Positions 34,648-43,619 are shown, counted from the stretch's first letter. The stretch: 64,000 nt of DNA from Flavobacteriaceae bacterium UBA4022 (GCA_002384055.1 DGAU01000010.1:9149-73148), one strand, 5' to 3'. Notes: generated by a model not told the origin, from the letters alone. A program made the numbers and translations.

Positions 34648-35625
34648 ATGAAAATAACCGCACAAATAAAGGCACCGATTGAAGAAGAAATGGAACTTTT
34701 TGAAAAAAAGTTTTATGCTTCCATGTTGTCTAAAGTCGCCCTCCTGAACCGGATCACGCATTTTGTCGTGAACCGCAAAGGCAAGCAGATGCGCCCTATG
34801 TTTGTGTTCTTGGTGGCCAAAATGTGCCATAATGGGCAAGTGAATGAACGCACTTATCGAGGCGCGGCTGTGATTGAATTGATCCATACCGCCACTCTGG
34901 TGCATGATGACGTGGTTGATGACAGTGATCAGCGTAGAGGATTCTTTTCCATCAATGCTTTATGGAAGAACAAGATTGCCGTTTTGGTTGGGGATTACTT
35001 ACTCTCCAAAGGGCTTTTGTTGTCTATAGATCACGACGATTTTGACCTATTGAAAATTATTTCCAAAGCAGTGCGTGCCATGAGTGAAGGGGAGCTGTTA
35101 CAGATCGAAAAGGCCCGCAAGCTTGACATTACCGAAGCGGTATATTTGGACATCATCCGCCAAAAAACAGCCACTTTAATCGCTTCGTGCTGTGCCATGG
35201 GCGCCCAAAGTGTATATGCGGATCCAGAAGAAGTGAGCCAACTCACTGATTTAGGCGAAGCCATTGGTATGGCTTTTCAGATAAAAGATGATTTATTTGA
35301 TTACGGCAGCGCCAGTATAGGTAAGCCACTGGGGATCGATATCAAAGAACGCAAATTAACCCTGCCGCTGATCCATGCACTCAATCAAGGCACGGCCCAA
35401 GAGGTACGCTGGCTGATGGATTCATTAAAGAACCACAATACCGATCGCAAGCGCGTCCAACAAGTCATTCAAAAAGTGCGGGAACTTGGCGGTATTGCCT
35501 ACGCTGAGCAAAAAATGAAAGCTTATCAGGCTCAGGCTTTGGCGTGTTTAGAACACTATCCGGATTCAGAATATAAGACATCTTTGCTCTTGATGATCGA
35601 TTACGTTATTGAACGGCAAAAATAA
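34648..35625 (+). CDS. Polyprenyl diphosphate synthase
   Basis: A 325-residue trans-isoprenyl diphosphate synthase. The first aspartate-rich motif is LVHDDVVDDSDQRRG near residue 90 and the second is FQIKDDLFDYG near residue 212, with KGKQMRP for diphosphate binding. Small residues before the first motif suggest a long-chain product, such as the menaquinone side chain, but chain length is not certain. It stands 39 bases after the fusion phosphatase gene and 77 before dnaG. Confidence 0.9.
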   Translation: MKITAQIKAPIEEEMELFEKKFYASMLSKVALLNRITHFVVNRKGKQMRPMFVFLVAKMCHNGQVNERTYRGAAVIELIHTATLVHDDVVDDSDQRRGFFSINALWKNKIAVLVGDYLLSKGLLLSIDHDDFDLLKIISKAVRAMSEGELLQIEKARKLDITEAVYLDIIRQKTATLIASCCAMGAQSVYADPEEVSQLTDLGEAIGMAFQIKDDLFDYGSASIGKPLGIDIKERKLTLPLIHALNQGTAQEVRWLMDSLKNHNTDRKRVQQVIQKVRELGGIAYAEQKMKAYQAQALACLEHYPDSEYKTSLLLMIDYVIERQK

Positions 35626-35702
35626 CGTTGTCTTTGTTTTGGTTTGTCAGTGGGCCAAAAAGTTAGCCGAATTATACTATTTTTACCCTATAAGAATTCT
35701 CC

Positions 35703-37667
35703 ATGATATCCAGATTCACCATTGATCAAGTTTTTGAGACCGCCCGAGTCGAGGAGGTGATCGGTGATTTTGTACAATTAAAAAAATCAGGCGCCAATTA
35801 CAAGGGGCTGAGTCCCTTCACAGACGAGCGATCACCCAGTTTTATGGTTTCTCCAGTGAAGCAGATTTGGAAAGATTTCAGTAGTGGAAAAGGAGGAAAT
35901 GCGGTCGCATTCCTTATGGAACATGAGCATTTCAATTATCCTGAGGCCATTAAGTATTTGGCCAAAAAGTATAATATTGAGATCGAGGAAACCGAACAGA
36001 CCCCAGAAGAAAAGGAGATGACTGATGCACGTGAGAGTTTGTATCTGGTCAATGATTTTGCTCGGGATTACTTCAAAAACGTGTTAACCCAAACAGAATC
36101 AGGTAAGGCCATTGGTCTGAGTTATTTCAAAGAGCGTGGTTTTACAACCGAAACGATAGAAAAATTTCAATTGGGTTATGGCTTAGACCAGTGGGATGCC
36201 TTTACTTCTGAGGCATTGAAACAGGGATATAAGCTTAGTTATTTAGAGCAAACAGGACTGACTATTGTTAAAGGGGACAAGCAGTTTGATCGTTTCAAGG
36301 GACGGGTCTTGTTTCCGATACACAGTTTGAGCGGTCGGGTCCTTGGATTTGGCGGCCGGATTTTGACTTCCGACAAAAAGGCGGCTAAATACGTCAACTC
36401 TCCAGAGAGTGATGTTTACCATAAGAGCAAGGTGCTTTATGGCATTCATTTTGCCAAGCAAACGATCGCCAAAGAAGATCAGTGTTATTTGGTAGAAGGG
36501 TATACTGATGTTATTCAGATGCACCAACGTGGTTTGACCAATGTCGTGGCTTCGAGCGGGACGGCTTTGACTCCAGAACAGATCCGACTGGTCAATCGAT
36601 TGACTCCGAACATGACCCTGCTTTTTGATGGAGATGCGGCGGGACTTAGGGCCTCTTTGCGAGGTGTTGACCTGATATTGGAGCAAGGGATGAATGTGCG
36701 CATTTGTGCTTTTCCAGAGGGAGAAGATCCTGATAGTTTTTCGCGCGCCCAGACGCTAGATCAGCTCAAAGATTACCTCGAAAAGAACACCAAAGACTTC
36801 ATTAGTTTTAAAGCCTCCCTGTTGGCTCAAGATGCGGCTAACGATCCTATCAAAAAATCTGACACCATTCGGGATATGGTGACCAGTATTTCCAAAATAC
36901 CTGACCACATCAAGCAGGAAGTTTACCTCAAGGAGTGCGCGCGCATTATGGACATCAGTCAAGAAGTGCTATTCAGTACTTTGGCTCAAATTCTGAAGAA
37001 AAATAGGTCTGCTGAATCCGTTCGAAAAGTTGATCAGGGTCCTAATTTAGAAGTCATTGCAAATAAGCAGACCCAGAGCCTAAAGGTTGATGTGCAATTT
37101 GAATTGGAGCGTAAGATCATCGAGATGTTGCTTCTTTACGGGACCAGCGAACAAGATTTTCAGGAATACACCATGGAGTCACAAGACGATGGGGTCATCA
37201 AGCACAAAGAGGAGAAAGTTCGATCCTTAGTTTATCAGAAGATTTATTTGGATCTGCAGGAGGATGAAATTGAATTTACCCACCCAGAATTTCAGGTCCT
37301 TTATTATAAAATTATTGAGGCTTATCACCAGAACAAGGCCATCAGGATAGAGGCCTTTATCCAAGACTTACCCCAAAATTTATCTGAAATGGTCAGCCAT
37401 ATTCTCATGGATGAAGAAAAACATCAGCTGCATCAATGGGGCCGAAAAGATATTGTGGTCAAAGACAAAGAGGCCAATGTCAGTCAGATCGTGACCGAGA
37501 CGATTTTGAATCTAAGGCGTTTCTTGGTAACGGAAAAAATCAATGAACTAAATACCTTGTTTGATCCAAAGACAGAAAGTGTCTCTGACCCCGACACACT
37601 TCGGTCTGTGATAGATTACATTGGCTTGAAAAAAGTTTTGTCTGATAAATTGAATCGGGTCCTCTAG
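35703..37667 (+). CDS. dnaG: DNA primase with a zinc-less N-terminal domain
   Basis: DnaG makes RNA primers at the replication fork. The 654-residue protein has the N-terminal ribbon domain (about 1-100), the RNA polymerase/TOPRIM core with LVEGYTDVIQMHQRG near residue 262 and LLFDGDAAG near 310, and a C-terminal helicase-binding region. The N-terminal domain keeps the fold pattern but lacks the CHCC zinc ligands: the positions equivalent to C, H, C, C are S37, T40, D58 and S61. I believe related flavobacteria share this change, so it may be a lineage trait rather than a defect. ATG 35703 gives the expected start. Confidence 0.93.
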   Translation: MISRFTIDQVFETARVEEVIGDFVQLKKSGANYKGLSPFTDERSPSFMVSPVKQIWKDFSSGKGGNAVAFLMEHEHFNYPEAIKYLAKKYNIEIEETEQTPEEKEMTDARESLYLVNDFARDYFKNVLTQTESGKAIGLSYFKERGFTTETIEKFQLGYGLDQWDAFTSEALKQGYKLSYLEQTGLTIVKGDKQFDRFKGRVLFPIHSLSGRVLGFGGRILTSDKKAAKYVNSPESDVYHKSKVLYGIHFAKQTIAKEDQCYLVEGYTDVIQMHQRGLTNVVASSGTALTPEQIRLVNRLTPNMTLLFDGDAAGLRASLRGVDLILEQGMNVRICAFPEGEDPDSFSRAQTLDQLKDYLEKNTKDFISFKASLLAQDAANDPIKKSDTIRDMVTSISKIPDHIKQEVYLKECARIMDISQEVLFSTLAQILKKNRSAESVRKVDQGPNLEVIANKQTQSLKVDVQFELERKIIEMLLLYGTSEQDFQEYTMESQDDGVIKHKEEKVRSLVYQKIYLDLQEDEIEFTHPEFQVLYYKIIEAYHQNKAIRIEAFIQDLPQNLSEMVSHILMDEEKHQLHQWGRKDIVVKDKEANVSQIVTETILNLRRFLVTEKINELNTLFDPKTESVSDPDTLRSVIDYIGLKKVLSDKLNRVL

Positions 37668-37678
37668 GCTCAATTCCC

Positions 37679-38311
37679 TTAGCTCATGCGAAACATGCGT
37701 GCTTGGTTGATCAAATCTGCCAGGTTATCCACTTTTAATTTTTTGAGCAGTCTGGTCTTGTAAGTGCTGACGGTCTTCTCGTTAATTTCTAATGCATTTG
37801 CTATATCCTTGTTGCGCTTCCCATTAGAGAGTAGATTCAGCACTTCTATTTCCCTTGAGGATAATTTTTTGTAGCGATTGATGGCGCTTGACTCACCGAC
37901 ATTTCTTTGTGTAAATGTGGCGTTTAAATCTTCATTTAAGAAAATACCGCCGCGAGAAAGCTGTTTGAGCGCTTTCACAAATACTTTGGCTGAGGCCGAT
38001 TTTGGCACATATCCCGCAGCACCAGATTTGATGCTTCTCAAGGCGTAAATCTCTTCGGGTAAATGCGAAAAAACGAGGATGCGCGTCTTTGGATATTTTG
38101 CTTTAATCGAACGCAAGGCACTAATGCCGGTAAGTTGGGGTAATTCTAATTCCATTACCACAATATCTGGCTGCAACAATTCTAATTGTCGAAAAAGCTC
38201 ATCACCATTTTGGGCTTTGCCAATGACGGCAAAGTCCTTTGTTTTTTTGAGCATACACACCACGCCTTTACGGATAACGGGGTGGTGGTCGGCAATTAAT
38301 ATGTTTTTCAT
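37679..38311 (-). CDS. NarL/LuxR-type response regulator with altered receiver
   Basis: A 210-residue protein with an N-terminal receiver domain (1-120) and a C-terminal LuxR helix-turn-helix (about 145-205, LSSREIEVLNLLSNGKRNKDIA). The receiver is unusual: the normal phospho-accepting Asp is E54 (VVMELELP), and the acidic pair near the N-terminus reads D8-H9 instead of Asp-Asp. The conserved switch Ser (S82 region, VFSHLP) and Lys (YVPKSAS) remain. Glu can mimic phosphorylated Asp, so the protein may act without a kinase. No histidine kinase gene adjoins it. Targets are unknown. Confidence 0.85.
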   Translation of the reverse strand: MKNILIADHHPVIRKGVVCMLKKTKDFAVIGKAQNGDELFRQLELLQPDIVVMELELPQLTGISALRSIKAKYPKTRILVFSHLPEEIYALRSIKSGAAGYVPKSASAKVFVKALKQLSRGGIFLNEDLNATFTQRNVGESSAINRYKKLSSREIEVLNLLSNGKRNKDIANALEINEKTVSTYKTRLLKKLKVDNLADLINQARMFRMS

Positions 38312-38447
38312 ATTAAAAAGAGTTACACTTATTTGAGGGCATTGACCTTGGTTTGGAGCGCAGGTCTTGGAGCTAAATGTAGTAAAAATCTACTGGAGGG
38401 ATTTTGTTTCGCGTAATTTTTCGATAAAGTGCTTCTTCTTCAGCGCA

Positions 38448-39236
38448 TTAACGCAGCGCTTCTGGAATGGTGCAAACCGGTATAGGCCGCATCTTGTGTT
38501 GGTTGTTTGTGTGGAGTTTTATATAGATATCGAGTACTGCTTTTTGGCGTGGCTCTAGTTCGGAAGGATCCGAATTTTTTTCATAAAAGTCCATCGCCCA
38601 TTCCAATTCGTCGTAATTGGCGCCTATTTGGTCTTCGTCGGTGCGGCTATCGCCAAATAATCCATCCGTAGGGGCAGCGGCGAGGATGTCTTGGTGAATC
38701 TCCAGGTGCGCGCCTAAGGCATAAACCTCACTCTTGACCAGATCGGCAAGAGGACTGATGTCGACTCCTCCATCACCGTATTTGGTATAAAAACCGACGC
38801 CGAAATCTTCTACTTTATTGCCCGTTCCGGCCACAAGGGCGTGATTGATCCCAGCCAAATAATATAGGGTGGTCATGCGCAAGCGGGCTCTAGAATTGGC
38901 CAGGCTCAGTTGGATTAATGCCTCAGGTGCTTGATCGGGTATACTGTGTTTGAAGGCTTCAAAAATCGGTGTAACATCGACTTTTAGACTGCTAACATGA
39001 GGACACTGCTCTTTTAGGGATGTGATATGGTTTTGTGCACGAGCGATCTGAGCGGGGTCTTGATGTATGGGTAGCATAACACAGACCGTGGGCAGGCCAG
39101 TAAGGGCGCACAAAGTCGATGTTACAGCCGAATCAATTCCACCACTCACCCCCACAACAAAACCATGAGTTCCCGCGTTAAGTGCATAAGATTTTAGCCA
39201 CTGGACGATGTGCTGTGTAACTTTTTCTGCCTTCAT
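38448..39236 (-). CDS. nadE: NH3-dependent NAD+ synthetase
   Basis: Amidates deamido-NAD using ammonia and ATP. The 262-residue protein has the PP-loop GVSGGIDSAVTS near residue 28 and the VAGTGNKVEDFGVGFYTKYGDGG segment (only the motif start GTGNKVED and the YGDGG end are key). The glutaminase domain of long NadE proteins is absent, so it is the ammonia-dependent type. It lies divergently from gldB, the arrangement seen in Flavobacterium. Confidence 0.93.
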   Translation of the reverse strand: MKAEKVTQHIVQWLKSYALNAGTHGFVVGVSGGIDSAVTSTLCALTGLPTVCVMLPIHQDPAQIARAQNHITSLKEQCPHVSSLKVDVTPIFEAFKHSIPDQAPEALIQLSLANSRARLRMTTLYYLAGINHALVAGTGNKVEDFGVGFYTKYGDGGVDISPLADLVKSEVYALGAHLEIHQDILAAAPTDGLFGDSRTDEDQIGANYDELEWAMDFYEKNSDPSELEPRQKAVLDIYIKLHTNNQHKMRPIPVCTIPEALR

Positions 39237-39264
39237 TTAGGATGCAATTAAGTAAGATAAGTAA

Positions 39265-39272
39265 TACCTTTG
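39265..39272 (+). promoter_or_regulatory. -7 element for gldB-gldC
   Basis: TACCTTTG matches TAnnTTTG exactly and lies 32 bases before the first gldB ATG. No TTG at 17-23 bases is present, so the upstream half is missing or diverged. Confidence 0.45.
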
Positions 39273-39303
39273 TGGTGTAAAAATAAGCAATCTAATCGTA
39301 ACA

Positions 39304-40305
39304 ATGGTTGCCATGATCGAGATGAAATATACCAAGCAAGTCATTATAAAGCAGGTCGTTTTCGCCCTTGGATTGAGTTTTCTATTGATGGGGTGTGACC
39401 AAAAATCCAAGCAAGAAAAACGCATCGATGAATTGCCCATTTCGATCCAAGTCCAGCGTTTTGATCGCGCCTTTGCTGAGGCTGAGGTTGCCGACTTAGA
39501 TGATCTGAAGCAACAATATCCTTTGTTTTTTCCGACACAATATCCAGACAGTATTTGGCGGGCAAAACTAGTCGATACCCTTCAGAATGAATTGGATTAT
39601 GAAGTGGGAAGGGTCTTTGCCGATGATTTGAGCTTAAATGAATCTATAAGCGATTTGTTTCGGCACATTAGTTTTTACGCTCCCGGATTTGAGGTGCCTA
39701 CAGTGGTGACCACTACCTCAGATGTCGATTACAGAACTCGGGTAATTGCGAACCGGCGCTGGTTGATTCTGATGTTGGATGTTTATTTAGGAAGTGACCA
39801 TAAATTTTATCAGGGCATACCGCTTTACATCGTCAAGAACCTAAGGCCAGAAATGATCGTTTCGGATGTGGCCACGGCCTATGCCCGTAAGATGGTTGCC
39901 GTGCCTCAGGGGCGCGCATTTTTGGCGCAAATCATCTATTATGGCAAAGTTTTGTATTTAAAAGATTTGTGGTTGCCCGAGGTGGATGATGCTGATAAAA
40001 TTGGATATACGCCCCAGGAATTGCTCTGGGCAGAAGACAATGAAATTGATGTATGGCAATATTTTGTGAGCCGTGAATACTTATATAGCACGAATTCTAA
40101 ATTGACCAGTCGCTTTATTGACCCAGCCCCTTTTTCGAAATTTGAGCTGGAGTTGGACCAAGAGTCACCCGGAATGATTGGCCAATGGTTGGGCTGGCAA
40201 ATAGTGCGCTCTTACATGAACAATAATTCCAGTACGGTGGAGCAATTGATGGCGCTGCCTGCTGAAGAAATTTTTAATCAATCCCTTTACAAACCAAACA
40301 AATAA
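39304..40305 (+). CDS. gldB: Gliding motility lipoprotein GldB
   Basis: GldB is a lipoprotein needed for gliding motility in Flavobacterium; its molecular role is not settled. The 333-residue protein has a hydrophobic signal and the lipobox LLMGC with C31 as the lipidated residue, followed by ISIQVQRFDRAF, a family-typical start of the mature region. Three in-frame ATGs (39304, 39313, 39322) are possible starts and do not change the lipobox. The stop shares a base with gldC (TAATG), so the two form a coupled unit. Location beside nadE supports the call. Confidence 0.9.
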   Translation: MVAMIEMKYTKQVIIKQVVFALGLSFLLMGCDQKSKQEKRIDELPISIQVQRFDRAFAEAEVADLDDLKQQYPLFFPTQYPDSIWRAKLVDTLQNELDYEVGRVFADDLSLNESISDLFRHISFYAPGFEVPTVVTTTSDVDYRTRVIANRRWLILMLDVYLGSDHKFYQGIPLYIVKNLRPEMIVSDVATAYARKMVAVPQGRAFLAQIIYYGKVLYLKDLWLPEVDDADKIGYTPQELLWAEDNEIDVWQYFVSREYLYSTNSKLTSRFIDPAPFSKFELELDQESPGMIGQWLGWQIVRSYMNNNSSTVEQLMALPAEEIFNQSLYKPNK

Positions 40306-40646
40306 TGGCTGTACATCAATCCAAAATCACTATCAACATCGGGTTAGACGACAATAAAGTTCCTCAAGAAATGACGTGGTCGGCACCCGATGGAGGCATT
40401 AAGCAACAAGAGACTAAGGCAGTGTTACTCTCGGTATGGGATGGTGCTGCACAAGAGGCCTTGCGGATTGATCTTTGGACCAAAACCATGCCTTTGGACG
40501 AAATGAAAGTGTTTTTTCATCAAACATTGTCCGCGATGGCCGACACTTTTGAGCGCGCTACCAATGACGATAAGATGAGTGCTACAATGCGGGATTTTTG
40601 TGATTATTTTGCCGAAAAAATGGACTTAAAAAACCCAAAAAAATAA
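40305..40646 (+). CDS. gldC: Gliding motility protein GldC
   Basis: A 113-residue soluble protein matching GldC in length, sequence style (ITINIGLDDNKVPQEMTWSAPDGG) and position directly after gldB. GldC improves gliding in Flavobacterium but its biochemical action is unknown. No signal peptide is visible. The end lies two bases from the convergent engB stop, so there is no room for a separate terminator. Confidence 0.9.
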   Translation: MAVHQSKITINIGLDDNKVPQEMTWSAPDGGIKQQETKAVLLSVWDGAAQEALRIDLWTKTMPLDEMKVFFHQTLSAMADTFERATNDDKMSATMRDFCDYFAEKMDLKNPKK

Positions 40647-40647
40647 C

Positions 40648-41253
40648 CTAAACACGCTGCATTTCTGAATTGACGTCTTCAATGCATTTGAGTAGTTCTT
40701 CCCGCCCAGTATATTGAGATGATGAGGTGACGAAATAGGTCGGCATCACTTCCCAGGTTTCCAACATTTTCGCTTCAAATTGAGCAACATTGCGCAGCAG
40801 GGCATTTGGCTTGAGTTTGTCGGCTTTGGTAAACACAATATTAAAGGGAATTTGCTCGTGACCTAAATAAGTCATGAACTCTAGGTCGATGGGCTGGGCT
40901 TCGTGCCTTATGTCGATCAAGACAAACCCCAAAACCAACTGCTTTCTTGATTCGAAGTATGCAGTGATAAATTTCTGAAATGTTTTTTTACTTTTTTTAG
41001 ACACGCGCGCGTAGCCATAGCCCGGCAAATCAACTAAGTGCCAATTTTTGTTGATTAAAAAATGGTTGATCAACTGGGTCTTTCCGGGGCGTCCACTGGT
41101 TTTGGCTAGCCCTTTGCGCTGCATGAGCATATTGATCAAAGAAGACTTGCCGACATTAGATCGTCCGATAAAGGCATATTCGGGCAAAGCTTGATTGGGA
41201 CACTTTGTTACGTCGCTGTTGCTCATAACAAATTCTGCAGAGGTGATTTTCAT
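40648..41253 (-). CDS. engB: Ribosome biogenesis GTPase EngB (YsxC/YihA)
   Basis: A 201-residue GTPase that assists 50S assembly. G1 is GRSNVGKSS near residue 32, G3 is DLPGYGYARVS near residue 77 and G4 is TKADK near residue 143. The protein consists of the G domain only, as in the EngB family. It follows the alpha/beta hydrolase gene by nine bases on the minus strand, and they probably share the promoter at 42050. Confidence 0.95.
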   Translation of the reverse strand: MKITSAEFVMSNSDVTKCPNQALPEYAFIGRSNVGKSSLINMLMQRKGLAKTSGRPGKTQLINHFLINKNWHLVDLPGYGYARVSKKSKKTFQKFITAYFESRKQLVLGFVLIDIRHEAQPIDLEFMTYLGHEQIPFNIVFTKADKLKPNALLRNVAQFEAKMLETWEVMPTYFVTSSSQYTGREELLKCIEDVNSEMQRV

Positions 41254-41262
41254 GGGGCAGTT

Positions 41263-42027
41263 TTAAAATTGGCGCTTATCAAGCCACTGGTGCAGTATCT
41301 CGTTGAAAGTGTCTGGGTGTTCCATCATTGCAGCGTGGCCACATTGGTCAATCCAAAACAATTCGGAGTCGGGGAGTAGTTTATTAAATTCATCAGCCAC
41401 TTCTGGCGGGGTAACAGAGTCATTTCTGCCCCAAATGATACAGGTGGGGTTGGTCATTTTTGGCAGATCTTTGGCCATATTATGACGGATAGCGCTCTTA
41501 GCAATTGCCAAAGTCCGGATCAATTTGTTTCGGTCATTAACGCCGGCATAGACTTCGTCTACGATTTCTTTTGTGGCAATTTTTGGGTCGTAAAAAACAT
41601 TTTCTGCTTTTTCGCGGATGTAATCGTAATCCCCGCGCTTGGGGTAGGATTCGCCCATGGCATTTTCGTAGAGCCCGGAACTTCCTGTGATGACTAGGGC
41701 TTTGACTTTCTCAGGAAACAACTTGGTCATGAGCAGACCAATGTGTCCGCCTAAGGAATTACCCACCAAAATCGCCTGATCAATACCCTTGTGTTTCATG
41801 AATCGGGACACATAGAGGGCTATGTTTTTGACGTTGGTTTTTATGATAGGGAGGTCGTAGATTGGTAATTCGGGGATCAACACTTTATACCCATGGCTCG
41901 GAAAGTAATGGACAACGCCATCAAAATTACTCAGGCCACCCATCAAACCATGCAATATGATGATTGGAGTGCCTTCGCCTGTTTCTAGGTAAGAAAATGA
42001 TTTTTCTTTTTTAAGTAAATACCCCAT
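41263..42027 (-). CDS. Alpha/beta hydrolase
   Basis: A 254-residue alpha/beta-hydrolase with a full catalytic triad: Ser in VGNSLGGH (near residue 92), Asp in IIWGRNDSVTPP (near 204) and His in CGHAAMMEHP (near 233). The oxyanion motif HGLMGG is near residue 26. No signal peptide is seen. The substrate is unknown; esterase or C-C hydrolase activity is possible. It is first in a two-gene unit with engB. Confidence 0.85.
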   Translation of the reverse strand: MGYLLKKEKSFSYLETGEGTPIIILHGLMGGLSNFDGVVHYFPSHGYKVLIPELPIYDLPIIKTNVKNIALYVSRFMKHKGIDQAILVGNSLGGHIGLLMTKLFPEKVKALVITGSSGLYENAMGESYPKRGDYDYIREKAENVFYDPKIATKEIVDEVYAGVNDRNKLIRTLAIAKSAIRHNMAKDLPKMTNPTCIIWGRNDSVTPPEVADEFNKLLPDSELFWIDQCGHAAMMEHPDTFNEILHQWLDKRQF

Positions 42028-42049
42028 AGTGTGGTTTGACTATCAAAGG

Positions 42050-42057
42050 CAAAAGTA
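42050..42057 (-). promoter_or_regulatory. -7 element for the hydrolase-engB unit
   Basis: On the minus strand TACTTTTG (42057-42050) matches TAnnTTTG and lies 22 bases before the ATG at 42027. I do not see a TTG at the expected spacing. Confidence 0.45.
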
Positions 42058-42190
42058 CATAAAAATTACTGAAACTATAATAGCGTGTTCTGACATAGAA
42101 AATGCGTCTTAGTGACTCAGTTATTCGGCGCTATGGCCAGAATGATGGTGTCGGAATTGCGTGCATATGTCTTGTGGGAAAACTTATTAA

Positions 42191-42220
42191 CAATGTGGTA
42201 GAATGTGGTAAAATGTGGTA
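42191..42220 (+). promoter_or_regulatory. Triple 10-base repeat, probable MraZ operator
   Basis: Three consecutive copies of the decamer N-AATGTGGTA (42191-42200, 42201-42210, 42211-42220; only the first base varies) lie just upstream of the mraZ -7 element. MraZ proteins bind short G-rich direct repeats with a 10-base period at their own promoter, so this is the likely autoregulatory operator. The exact core, GTGG(T), differs somewhat from the E. coli TGGG box. Confidence 0.75.
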
Positions 42221-42230
42221 AAATTCTTCC

Positions 42231-42238
42231 TATATTTG
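42231..42238 (+). promoter_or_regulatory. -7 element of the dcw cluster promoter
   Basis: TATATTTG matches TAnnTTTG exactly, 10 bases after the last MraZ box and 21 before the mraZ ATG at 42260. The MraZ boxes overlap the position where the TTG element would sit, so a bound MraZ would block RNA polymerase. Confidence 0.65.
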
Positions 42239-42259
42239 ATCAATCATCTCAGACCTATT

Positions 42260-42733
42260 ATGTTGAATATCATTGGAACATATCATTGCAAGGCCGATAA
42301 TAAGGGCCGCATTATGATGCCTGCTGACCTTAAAAAGCAGCTGGCAGTGGTCGCGTCAGATGGGTTTGTGATTAAGCGCGCTGTGTTTCAGCCATGCTTG
42401 GAGCTCTATCCCTTAAAGCAGTGGAATATCTTGATGGATAAGGTGGGGCAGCTGAATCAGTTCAATAGAAAAAACAATGATTTTATAAGACGTTTTACCG
42501 CTGGGGTGCGTGTCCTGGAGCTCGATGCCACAGGCCGACTGAATATTCCGAGTGATTTGATGGGGATCGCCTCCCTAGACAGACATATTGTGCTCACGGC
42601 TTCTGTGGGTATTGTTGAGATCTGGAACGCGGATCAATACGAAAAAGCTATTTCTGACGCCGCAAACGACTTTGCTGATTTGGCCGAAGAGGTCATGGGG
42701 CAAAACAATAGCACTGCCGATGAGTTATCATGA
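42260..42733 (+). CDS. mraZ: Transcriptional regulator MraZ
   Basis: A 157-residue DNA-binding protein with two SpoVT/AbrB-like MraZ domains; DKGRIMMPADLKKQL near residue 12 and the second copy LDATGRLNIPSDLM near residue 90. It normally represses its own division-cluster promoter as a ring-shaped oligomer. ATG 42260 is chosen: the earlier in-frame start at 42215 would lie within the repeats and before the -7 element. It overlaps rsmH by 14 bases and opens the dcw cluster. Confidence 0.93.
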   Translation: MLNIIGTYHCKADNKGRIMMPADLKKQLAVVASDGFVIKRAVFQPCLELYPLKQWNILMDKVGQLNQFNRKNNDFIRRFTAGVRVLELDATGRLNIPSDLMGIASLDRHIVLTASVGIVEIWNADQYEKAISDAANDFADLAEEVMGQNNSTADELS

Positions 42734-43619
42734 TCCAGTCTTACTTCATGAAACGGTAGGTGGCTTAGATATCAAGCCAGATGGGATTTATGTCGACGTT
42801 ACTTTTGGCGGCGGCGGTCATGCAAAACAGGTGCTTGATGCACTCGGGCCTCAAGGGCGTCTCATTGCATTTGATCAAGATCAAGATGCCCTGCAAAATA
42901 GAATCGATGATGGGCGTTTCCTTTTGATTCACGAAAACTTTCGTCATCTGAGTCGGTTTTTGAAATTTCATGGTGTGACCAAGGTCGATGGTATTTTGGC
43001 TGATTTCGGGGTTTCTTCGCATCAATTTGATCGTCCAGAAAGGGGTTTTTCGACCCGCTTTGATGGTCAGTTAGATATGCGTATGAATCAAAATAATAGC
43101 CGATCTGCCTACGAGATTGTCAATAGTTACGAGGCGTCTGAGCTCTCTCGCGTACTCAAGGACTATGGAGAATTAAGGGCCGCTCCTGGGATGGCCCAAG
43201 TTATTGTGGCGGCAAGAATGGAAGCGCCTATCGCGACCACCGAAGATTTGAAACGTGCGTTACAGCGCTTTTTGCCAAAGGCCAATGAACATAAGGTTTT
43301 GGCGCAAATTTTTCAGGCCATTCGCCTAGAGGTTAACGATGAGTTGACGGCTTTAAAAGCGTTTTTGATGCAGACTCAGGATCTTTTGGTTCCTGGTGGT
43401 CGGCTCAGTGTGATTTCTTATCATTCCTTAGAGGACCGTCTGGTAAAACGCTTTATGCGTGATGGCTTGTTTGATGGTGAACCCGAAAAGGATGTATATG
43501 GAAGGACTTCCGTGCCGTTTAAACCTTTGGGCAAGTTGATCATCCCGACGGATCAAGAAATTAAGAGAAATAACAGAGCACGCAGTGCGAAATTGAGAAT
43601 TGCTGAACGCCGCTCATGA
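42720..43619 (+). CDS. rsmH: 16S rRNA (cytosine-1402 N4) methyltransferase
   Basis: RsmH (MraW) methylates C1402 in the decoding centre of 16S rRNA. The 299-residue protein begins MSYHDPVLLHE and shows the SAM motif VDVTFGGGGHAKQVL, the family signature DFGVSSHQFD.PERGFS and SYHSLEDRLVKRF near the C-terminus. The start at ATG 42720 is inside the end of mraZ (14-base overlap); a longer frame upstream runs through mraZ and is not real. Confidence 0.95.
   Translation: MSYHDPVLLHETVGGLDIKPDGIYVDVTFGGGGHAKQVLDALGPQGRLIAFDQDQDALQNRIDDGRFLLIHENFRHLSRFLKFHGVTKVDGILADFGVSSHQFDRPERGFSTRFDGQLDMRMNQNNSRSAYEIVNSYEASELSRVLKDYGELRAAPGMAQVIVAARMEAPIATTEDLKRALQRFLPKANEHKVLAQIFQAIRLEVNDELTALKAFLMQTQDLLVPGGRLSVISYHSLEDRLVKRFMRDGLFDGEPEKDVYGRTSVPFKPLGKLIIPTDQEIKRNNRARSAKLRIAERRS

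Noticed and set aside
38396..38460. Inverted repeats near the nadE stop (AGCGC with GCGCT), as a terminator
   Set aside because: Stem of only five pairs with a nine-base loop and no T-run on the nadE strand.
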